From positions 1 through 31,821 of IMG/VR virus record IMGVR_UViG_3300010885_007066: DNA of 31,821 bases; one strand, 5' to 3'. The notes under the pieces were generated by a model. It ran no database searches and had not been told where the DNA came from. It saw only the letters and a program-made list of their open reading frames with translations. The position numbers and the translations under genes were made by a program. Source of the stretch: a virus. Below, piece by piece: positions 9,193 to 21,100 of the stretch (position 1 is the first letter of the stretch; each line of letters starts with the position of its first letter).

Positions 9193-12100
9193 ATGGCAAA
9201 TAAAGTATTTCCTAAAAGTCAACTTCCGATTCGAAAAACTGCGGATTTCCTTCCACAGGTATTTCAAACAGACGCTAACGACAAATTCTTTAACGGAGCA
9301 TTTGATCCGTTAATTCAACCAGGAACATTAGAAAAGACCGTTGGCTATGTTGGTAAGAGATACGGTAAAACTTATAAAGGCAGTGACGTTTATCTTGACA
9401 CTGATAATACTTTAAGAAGTCGATATCAGTTAGAGCCAGCAATTGTTATTCGAAACAACGGCGAAGTTGAACGATTTTATGATTATATTGATTTAAAAAA
9501 TATGTTAGCTTTCTTTGGTAATACCGAAGAACGTGATGATCTAACAATGCATCAGTCTCATTACTCTTGGAATCCACCAATTGATTGGGACAAGTTTATT
9601 AACTATCGAGAATATTACTGGGTTCCAAGCGGACCACCACCATTACGAGTATACGGTCAAAATTCTACAGTGACCAGCACTTATAGAGTAAAGTTAGCAG
9701 AACAATCAGCATTTGTTTTCTTTCCAGACGGCTATACAAATAATCCAACGCTTACTCTATATCGCGGCCAAAAATACAAATTTATTGTTAATGCTCCAGG
9801 CAACGGTTTTTCTATCAGAACTTCATATGATACTGGGTCGTTACTTTATGTTCCTGACATGGCTTACCAAGCCGGTTCGTTGGTATTATTTGATGGCGGT
9901 CTCTGGAAAGCTAAAGTATCAATCGCACCAGGAGATGGAAGTACTATTGACAAAAATTCTCAAGATTGGGAATTTGTTGAGCTAGCTAACAGCCCAACAG
10001 CATTAGATTATACTAGTGGTCTCACAAATAACGGTGCAGAAACAGGAACAGTAACATTTGATGTACCATACGATACACCGGATGTGTTATATTATCAAAG
10101 CAAAACAGATCCAAATAGATTTGGTAGAATTTTAATTGAAGATATTGTTTCTAATACTACACTTGATATAGAAAAAGAAATTTTAAACAAAGTGACTTAC
10201 ACCAGTGGAAATAACATTTCATTTAGTAATGGTATGGTTGTTTCGTTTGGCGGAACTGCTACTCCTGCAAAATATTCTAAAGGTAATTGGTTAGTTGAGG
10301 GCGTTGGAACAAAAATTAGTCTTACACTGTTTGACGACCTAGTAGTTCCGGTATTATCAGCTACTCGACCAGAAGTATTATTTGACAATGACGGATTCGA
10401 TGACGTTCCCTACGATGATGCGACAACATATCCTTCCTCTCAAGATTATATTACAATTGCGAAAAGCAGTAAAGATGCGAACCCGTGGTCTAGATATAAT
10501 CGATGGTTTCATAAAAGTGTTTTAGACTATTCACATCGAATTTCAGGTTCAAATTCTCCTTTCGATTCATCTGAAACAGCTAGAGCAAAACGTCCTATTA
10601 TTGAATTTCAATCAAATCTAAAATTGTTCCGTCACGGGTCTTATGCGAAAGCGCCAGTTGATTTTATTGACACGTTTACAAAAGATGTATTTTCTAAAAT
10701 TGAAGGAAGTACCGGATATAATATCGACGGCGAAGATGTATTTGAGAGATCTAGAATTTTAGTTGTCGCAGATACAGACTCCCTAGCCAATAATCAAATA
10801 TACGAAGTTAACTTCATCGTATTCGAAGGCCGAAAACAAATAACTTTAAAAACAGTCGAAGACACCCCGTCCGTAATCGGAGAGACTGTTTTAATTAAAC
10901 GCGGCACAGAAAATCAAGGACTCATGTACTATTTTGACGGTAGTTCTTGGTTACCGAGTCAGGAAAAAACAAAGGTAAATCAACCACCACTATTTGATGT
11001 ATTTGATGATACAGGAATTAGTTTTGGTGATAGAGAAACGTATCCTGTTTCGACATTCTCGGGAACTAAAATTATCAGTTATACGGAAAGTTCCTCGGGT
11101 ATCGTTGACAAATATTTAGGATTTGCCTTAAGCCACCTAAACATTGATAATATCGGAGATATACAATTTACCAATGACTGGGACGTTGATGTGTTTACCT
11201 ATGAAGTTGATCGCCAAGCAGTTACTGATCGAATCTTAACAGGGTATTACAAATTTAATGATACGGGTGAATACGCCAACGGTTGGATAGAAACTAATAA
11301 CAAATATATTCAACCAATCATCGATTCTCAGATCGTTGCAGTTGCAACATCGTCAGTAACACTTACTACTATAGATTGGGATAAGTTAGATAAAGATGCT
11401 GAAATTTATTTTTATCTCAACGGAGTAAAAATAACTACACCATATACTAGAAAAGATAAAACTTTTACATTCAGCAGAACTTTTACAGCTAGTGATGTAA
11501 TTGTTGTTAAGATATTTTCAAACATCCCACCTGATACCGGATATTATGAAATTCCTGTAGCGTTAGAAAAAAATGCAGGAAATCGACCAATCGAGTCGTT
11601 TACATTCGGACAAGCAGTGGATCATATTTCGACCGGTTTAGAATTCTATTCTGACTTCACAGGATCTTTTTCAGGTGACAGCGGAAATCTTAGAGATATT
11701 TCTGGTTACCAACAATATACAAAACGATTTCTAAAACATGCAAATCTTTCTGGATTATCTATTTTTATTTTAGCTGATACAGATTTTAACATAATCAAAT
11801 CTATTAAGTTTGCTAAAAAATCCTATACAGAATTTAAAAACAATTTCTTAACAGCAATTGCACAAATTAATTATGATAGTAATATTGCAAATTTTGTTGA
11901 CGATGCAATAAAAGAAATTACAAAAGCTAAAACAGACGCAACTCCGTTTTCAAACTCAGATATGATCGGCAGCGGGTCATTTACACCGATATATCATACT
12001 GTTGAAGATACCGGAATAAAAACTTTTGCATTATCGGAGCAGTTTAGTTTAGATCTTTATCCCACACATACAAGACGTGCGGTTTATGTTTATCACAACG

Positions 12101-15100
12101 ACAGACAGTTAATAGTTAATAAAGAATACGATTTTAATTTAACATTCCCATTTGTTAATCTTAAGATTGATCTTCAAGAAGGCGATAATATTGAAATTAG
12201 AGAATATACTTCTACTGCTATTAACTTTATTCCAGAAACTCCTACAAAATTAGGGATGTATAAAAAATATCTTCCTAACAAGTTCTTAGACGATACATAT
12301 GTTGAACCTCGAATGATGATTCAAGGCCATGATGGAAGTTTAATTACAGCATTTGGCGACTACCGAGATGACGCAATTTTAGAATTAGAATTGCGCATTT
12401 ACAATAATCTTAAATCAGAGTATGACGAACAAATCTTTAACAATGACGATGTATTAGGGGGATATTATAATACTGGAATCTTCGGTAAAGATAAAATATC
12501 TGAAATTATTAATCGAGAATTTTTAAGTTGGATTTCGAATTCAAATGTTGATTATATCACTAACGAATATTTTGATTCTGAAAATTCATTTACCTATACG
12601 TATTCTAAAATGTCTGATCCGACAGGAACACAAAATCTTTTAGGGTATTGGAGAGGAATTTATCGATGGTTTTATGATACTGATCGCCCCCATCGTTGCC
12701 CGTGGGAAATGTTAGGTTTCAGCGAAAAACCCGATTGGTGGGAAATTGAATACGGTCCAGCACCTTACACTAGCAATAATTTAATTTTGTGGGAAGATCT
12801 TGCAAATGGTATTATTAGACAAGGACCTCGTGCGGGGCAATATGCTCGATATTCTAGATCAACATTATTATCACATATTCCAGTCGACGGCGATGGAAAA
12901 CTATTAAGTCCGTTAGAATCTAATCTTGCACAAAACTTTTCTCTAGCCAATGCCACTGCTGACTTTGCACTTGGCGACGTAGCTCCGGTAGAACACACGT
13001 GGGTCAATACTAGTGAATATCCGTTTGCTATTAGTTTAGCACTAGCGTTACTACGACCTATTGATTTTATCGGTCAAAACTTTAATAGAATTCAATCAGT
13101 AACAAATATTTTAAATCAAAAGATTTATAGAACATCGGGAACATTCATTACTCAAGAAGATCTGTTACCCGATAATCTCGGAACAACAGATACCAATGGA
13201 TTAGTAAATTGGGGAGCAGACTATCTCAAGAGTCGAAATATAGATATCGGAATTCTAGGCACCTCAATCATTGCTGCGATCGATGTTGCACTAACACATC
13301 GACTAAGCGGGTTTGTTGATCAGACCCAACAAAAGTTTATTTTAGACAGTAAGACTCCGTCGTCAACTTCAGGTAACGTTTTTGTTCCTCCTGAAAACCA
13401 AAAGGTATTTTTTAACGTTAGTACTCCAATAAGAACTATCGTTTATAGCGGTGTAATTATTGAAAAATTAGACAGGGGTTGGAAAATACGAGGATACGAT
13501 AGTCTCCAACCGTATTTTAAATATTTTGAACCAATTCCTACACAAGCTGATGGGTTAATGGCAGTCGGCGGAATAAGTGAAGAGTTTATAGTATGGACCG
13601 CCCAACAATTCTTCGGTAACGGTGTTATTATTCAACACCAAAATGAGTATTATAGAAGCCTAGGTAGTCATACCTCGGGATTATCGTTCGATTCTACGTT
13701 ATGGAAAAAACTTCCCGGGTTACCTAAGAAAAATGCTGTCGAAGCGTTGAATAGAAAAACATTCAACACAGTTTCTGAAGCTATATTAAACTATGGAACA
13801 GTCCTAACAACTATTCAGTCAGTAGTTGATTTCTTCTTCGGATATGAACAGTATCTAATTTCTCAAGGATTTAAATTCGATCGATATGACAGTGATAATA
13901 AGGTTACACAAAACTGGACAACAAGTGCAAAAGAATTTATGTACTGGACCGTTCATAATTGGGCCACTGGGTCACTAATTACATTAAGTCCAGCTGCTGA
14001 AAAATTAGATATGTCTTTTGCTATCGGTGTTCCGGCTAATTTACTAGATAGTTTTTACGATTATCAAGTGTATAAGAGTGATGGCACTCCGATCGCTCCG
14101 ACCTATCTAAATATTAAACGTGAAGTTCAGCATGTAACAGTAGAAACAACAAATACTACCGATGGAATTTATTTCTTTAAGACACATTTAGTAATTAAAG
14201 AACACGTTGTTATTTTCGACGACCGTACAGTGTTTAATGATGTTATATACGATAAAACCACAGGCTATAGACAAGAGAGAATCAAATCAAGAGGATTCCG
14301 TACAGTTGATTGGGCCGGTGATTACACTAGTCCTGGATTTATATACGACAACGTAAATATTTCAGTATGGCAACCTTACACTGATTATAAACTCGGTGAT
14401 ATTGTGTCATATAAAGAAAATTCTTGGACATGCCAGCAAAATCAAGTAGGTACCTTAGAGTTTGACACTGCAAAATGGTCAATATTAGACTCTACTCCTG
14501 CCCGCTCACTAGTTCCAAATTTTGATTATAGAATTAATCAGTTTTCAGATTATTACAATTTAGATTCGGACGGTTTAGAATCAAGCCAGCGTGATCTAGG
14601 ACGCCACGCAGTTGGTTATCAGAAGAGGGAATATTTACAAAATCTTGCAGAGGATGATGTAACACAGTTCCAGTTGTATCAAGGATTTATTAGAGACAAA
14701 GGAACACTAAATGCTGCTACTAAAATATTTGATAAACTTAGCAAGACTGCAGAAGATGCTATTGTATTAAATGAAGAATGGGCATTTCGTGTTGGTACGT
14801 TTGGTGGTAAAGATCAACTAAAAGAAATAGAATTTTCTTTAGACAAAGGTAAATTCCAACTTAATCCACAACCGATTGTATTTGTTTCTGCAGAGCCAAG
14901 TATAACACTTTTAGATCAATATTTGCGCATACCTCCATCACAGTTTACAAAATCCGATTCGCCGTTTGTAACAAATATGTTACCAAAAGTTATCGCTGAT
15001 AATTTGCAAACTGCAGGTTATGTTAAGCTAGATCAAGTCGATTATATTCTGAAATCTCGTTCCAATATTGTAAGTGTAGATATTGCTGGAGTTAAAGAGA

Positions 15101-18100
15101 ATGATCATTTCTGGATTACATTTGACGGGTTCTCGTGGACTGTGTTACGACTAAACAAAAAACCAATTTTATCAATTACTTCTGCAACAAAAGTTAGTGC
15201 ATCAGTCACGTTAACTTTTAATCGTGATCATAAATTAGCGGTGGGCGATATTATTGGAATTTCAGAGATTGTAAATCTTACAGGTTTCTTTGAAATTACA
15301 GCAGCGACTTTGCGCACAGTAACAGTTACGGTGGCGGCAAATGCACAAGAGCCATTGGTTGATCAAAGTACGGTATACGGAATTTATGGTTTCACTGAAG
15401 CTAGAATTAAATCTCCCGAAGACCTTTTGCCAACGGCAGCAGCGGCGTTAAGGGCAGGATCAAAATTATGGCTCGACTCTGTTGAAGGCATTGGTTGGCA
15501 AGTAGTTGAAAAGAACAAGGTATTTGAGTATAAACAACTCAGTAACTACGGAACATCGGTTCCGTTGGGCGCAGGCTCGGCAGTGCTTCATGCAGATATA
15601 TTAAAACAGACCATTGTAAGTATGCCAGCGTCGTCTGTCGTATCTACCTATCTCGAAAGCGATACATTACAAATTAAACAAGTTATACTTCCAGAGTTAA
15701 TATTAGAATCAATATTAGGAAACTCTTTTGGATCCGCAATGGCAGTGAGCCCGGATAACCGATGGTTAGTAATTGGAGCTCCAAATACATCTGGTGCATT
15801 ATCATTTTACAGAGGCGACTACAGTGCTACAGTAGATTACAACGAAGGCGATATTGTTTTATCTCATGGCAAACTATGGACTGCCAATAAGTTTGTTCCT
15901 AAAAATAAAGATGATAGCACTCGTAATATTATAGGCCTTGGATCTTCTGATTGGGATATTGCAACAGTCGTATCGTATGATCCTGTTCATGGCACCAATG
16001 TTGGGCCGATAAATCAGGGATTGATTAATATCTATCAATGGACGAACAATAATTGGCAGTTGTTTAAAATTTTATTAAGTCCACGAATTGCTGCAAATGA
16101 ATTATTCGGTAGTAAACTCTCCATAGGTTTTGATGGCTTTGATTACTGGATGTCAGTATCTGCGCCAGGTGCCCTAGCCGATCGAGGAAGAGTATACCTA
16201 TTCAAGTTCACTGGAACTGAATGGGAAATGCATGAAAATAATAATTATCGCGGCATTTATGAAAGCAATGTAAGATACCATAAAGGTTCTATAGTCTGGT
16301 GGGACGGAGACTTATGGGAAGCGCAAGTTGACATTAATGAAGATAGCGCCAGCGATAGTACAATTGCTATTCAAAGCAACGATCCAACATTTGCAGCTGA
16401 GTGGAAACAGATAGATCCGGTCTTTACACAAAATTCTTTACCAACAAATATTGCATTAGTTGATGATGGATCAACTCTAGGCCTAGGGTTATTGAGTAAA
16501 ACACAACAAGCTGAATTAACTAAACAAGGCGACCAGTTTGGTAGCAGTATTGCTATGAACAAAGATGGTTCTATACTAGTTGTTGGAGCCCCGGATAGCG
16601 ATGGCGAATACTTTGAAAATTACAAAGGTGAATGGAACAAATATCAAGAATATCAAGTTGGTGATGTTGTTAAGTATGTTGGAAATAATAATAATCCTGG
16701 ATATTCTTCTCAAGGGTATTATAAATTAATCGATCCTAGAAACTGGACAGACGCTACTACTTATGATTCAACATTAACATTTAATAGTGCTAATCAATCT
16801 CCAGAAAACGGAGACCCTTGGGTATCAGTAGGAGATAGCTCTTCTAACTCTACGGGGAAAATTTATATCTATCAACGAGATAGTAATCAAATATATCAAT
16901 TGAAACAAACTATCACAGCACAAACATTAAATGATGTCAACGATACTGGAATTAAAGAATATCTGTATGTAGGTGATAAATTTGGGTTTGCGGTTGATAT
17001 AGATTCTTCCGGAAAAAACATTGTTGTTTCTAGCCCACTCGCAGATATCAATTTACAAAACCAAGGATCTGTTTATTATTTTAATAGTACAAATTTAAGT
17101 ACTCCTACATGGAGATTAAAACAAAAATTAGAAAGCTACGAGGAATATAATAATATTTTATTTGGTTCAAGTGTTAGTATTAGTGCAGGAACTGAACGCA
17201 TTGTGGTAGGTGCAAAGAATACACCATATAAGAAATATTCATATTTTTCTGATAATACAATATTTGATAAAAATACAACTTCGTTTTCCGAATTCCAGGG
17301 ATATGCTGGCCAGGTATACTCCTTTGAGCGTGTTGGCGGAAAATATTTGTTGTCTGAAAAATTACAAGCAGATTTACAAGAACACGAATCATTTGGACAT
17401 AGCGTTGATGCAACAGCCGATATTATTGTAGTTGGTTCGCCTAATTATCAAACTATTACATTACGTTTAGTAGACGATATAGTTATAGGCACACGATATA
17501 CTATTGTAAGTATCGGTAACGATATTAGACCAACAGATTTTACACTGATGGGAGCATCTACTGGTAATGTAGGCGAATCCTTTGTTGCTACACGAAATGG
17601 TATTTTAACTGCCGGTAATTTTGTTATCGGAAAAATTTATATTATTCGGTCAACCGGAACTACATTATTCACCTCTATTGGTGCTGCTGATAATGAGCCG
17701 GGAACAGTTTTCAAGGCAACAGGTATCGGAAGTGGTGACGGCACCGCAGTTCAGGGTACAGGAACAGTAAGCACAGTTGATTTAATAGGAACCGTTAGAA
17801 CATTTAGTAAAATTAATGGTCAAAATTCATTTACGACTTTAGAACAACAAGAGTTGGTAGTAGATACTACTAAAATTAAAAATATTGCATTAATTGATAG
17901 TGTTAAAAATATAAAAATATCAGAAGTTGATATTGTTGACAACGCTAAACTAAAAATATTAGATGTAGCTGAACAAGAATTACAATTTAAAACTCCTTAC
18001 GATCCAGCAACGTATACTAACGGCACTGACGAACAAGTAGTAGCTCCAGACTCCGCATGGTTTGAAAAGAATGTGGGTAGATTATGGTGGAACCTTTCTA

Positions 18101-21100
18101 CAGCCAAATGGGTGTATTACGAGCAAGGCGATACCGCGTATAAAATCGGAAACTGGAATAGATTAATTACAGGAGCAAGTATTGATGTCTACGAGTGGGT
18201 AGAGTCTGTATTATTACCGTCTGAATGGAGTGCATTGGCGGATACTGCCGACGGAATCTCTAATGGAATATCCGGACAGCCCTTGTATCCAAATGACGAT
18301 GTTTACTCTGTTAAACAAATTTATAATCCAGCTACTCAATTATTAACTGAAACTCGATACTACTATTGGGTTAAAGGTTCAACAATTACTCCAACAAATC
18401 TTGTCGGAAGAAAGCTATCAGCGGCAGCAGTTGCAGCACTAATTATTGATCCATCAGTTCTTGGAACTCCGACATTGGCAATTGTCGACAGTGATACTAT
18501 ATTGGCCTATAATTTTGCCAATGCACTAACCTCTGGGTCTGGATTGCTTAATATTGAATTATATAAAGATGCAATAACAGTTAATCCGGTGCATAAGGAA
18601 TATTTGTTATTGTCTTCAGGCGTTGCTGATAGCGTACCTAACTCGGTATTAGAAACAAAGTGGATAGATAGCCTAGTAGGATTTGACCAAGCAGGTAATC
18701 CGGTTCCTGATTCAAAATTGCCAGAACGAGACAAATATGGGTTAAGTTTTAGACCAAGACAGTCGATGTTTAAAAATAAGACAGCGATTTTACAACTCGT
18801 AGTTAATAACATTAACACAATTTTAGCCACAAAGTCCTTTAGTGATACATTAAATTTTAATATATTAAATCTTTTTGATAATATTCCTTCGGTTGAATTA
18901 AACGATTACGATGACGCAGTAGCTACACTAGTAGATCTAACACAGTATCCGGTTAACCGCGTAAGACAAGCAATTTTAAAACCTAATATTATCAACGGTG
19001 AAATTGACACAATAGATATTGTAGATCCAGGATTCGGATACAAAGTTGCACCATATATAGATATTGAAGGTGCAGGAACTGGAGCTACAGCAACCGTAAC
19101 TATTGACAAACAGGGAAGAGTCAGTTCTGTATTAATGCTGACAAAAGGCAAGCGATATGATTCGGCAATTATTAAAATTAGAGAATATTCTGTATTGGTA
19201 GAGTCAGATCCGTCTATAAGCGGGTACTGGGCAATATATTCTTGGGATCAAGCTAGAAATCAATTTTACAGACGCAAAGCACAAGGATACGATACTCGCC
19301 GCTATTGGGAATCTATTGATTGGTGGAAAGATGGATATAGTCCACTAACAAAAATTGCATTTGAAATCCCAGCGTTATATCTAGAACCAACCCTAATAGT
19401 AAATGTTGGTGAGCTAATTCGTGTTCGTGAATACGGAAATGGTGGATGGGCAGTCTTGGCAAAAACTGATGTAGGTCTAGGCGATGTCTTAGGTAATTAT
19501 GTTCTTGTAGGAAGAAATAACGGAACGATTGCTTTAAAAGAATCTCTATATAATACATCAACAACTTCTATCGGTTACGATAATGTTGGATATTACGATA
19601 CAAATTTATATGACTTGTATCCAGCGGCGGAGTTAAGAAATATTTTAAAAGCTGTAAAAGAAGACATATTTGTTGATGACTTAACCGTTGAATGGAATAA
19701 ATTATTCTTTGCCAGTATCTCATATGCCTTCTCAGAACAACCAACAATTAATTGGGCGTTTAAGACTAGCTTTATTAATGCTGTACACAATGTAGGTACG
19801 CTTGAACAAAAATTAAATTATAAAAACGATAATTTGCCAGCATATCAACAATATCTGGAAGAGATTAAACCTTATAGAACTTCTATTAGAGAGTATACAA
19901 GTCGATACAACTTTGTAGAACCTTCAAACACAACCGCAGTTGATTTTGATTTACCGCCAGTATATTCTCCACGAGACGGAAGAATTGTTCCTGTTGGTCA
20001 AGGATATAATCTATTTGATCAGTATCCTTGGAAATTCTGGGCAGATAATCAAGGATTTTCTATATCTAAAATTAATGTATCGTACAGCGGAGAAAATTAT
20101 GTAACTCCACCAACAGTCATTATTGAAGGTAACGGCACCGGAGCAACAGCAAGAGCGTTTGTATCTAACGGTGTAGTTTCTGGAATTGAGGTAGTATCTC
20201 CTGGAAAAAATTACACACTAACTCCAACAGTAACACTAGTCGGCGGTAATGGTTCTAGTCTCAAGATTGCAAAAGCATCAGTTATTTTAGGTGATAGCAA
20301 AGCCAGAATATTTGATATGACATTGAAGTTTGATCGAATTACCAAGGATGGAATGTTAACCTCATTCAGTAATTCACAGCAGTTTACTGTTACAGGAGTT
20401 ACTGCGGTATTTAATCTTGCATATGCTCCGACCCGAGATAAAAATAAAATTAGCATATACAAAAACAATCAGTTGGTCTTAAACAGCGAATATAATTTGC
20501 AATTTTACAGATCAACAGTTGATACATATCAATTATTAAAAGGAAAATTAATTTTTATTACTCCGTTAGTAACCGGTGACATTGTTGACATTGAATATGA
20601 AAAGAATGACGAGCTATTAGACGGAGTCAACAGGATTCAAAAATACTATGCACCGACTGACGGCATGCTCGGTAACGATGTTGGACAGCTAATGACCGGT
20701 ATAGATTTTGGCGGAGTACAAGTCCAAGGCACAACATTTGAGATCACAGGCGGATGGGATGCCCTTCCGTGGTTCACGGACGGATGGGATAGTGTGGACC
20801 CTAATTCGGATTATTATGTAGTAGTTGACGGCAGTACAGCAATAATCAAGCTACCATTTATTCCTGCAGATGGCCAGATGATTTCGATCTACGTAAAACG
20901 TGCAGATACAAAAAATACAGTCAGAATCGACGATCCGTTGTATGATCGGTATGACGGGTCAACAGTACAGGATAACGGTCTAAAAGCTAGACCACCAACA
21001 TCTCTAATGCCTAGTTTCCGAGGAGACGGAAGTACAACTGATATTAGCTTTGAAGGTTACTTTAGAATGCATGCCGGAGATTTAATGATTTTTAGGCCAT

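Noticed and set aside
9713-9985. 90-residue + strand frame near the start of the giant gene
   Set aside because: Out-of-phase shadow overlapping the first aromatic module; no start signal.
17180-17431. Short frames on both strands inside the giant gene
   Set aside because: The + strand frame at 17210 and the minus frame at 17180 both overlie propeller blades of the sense protein and have low-information translations.
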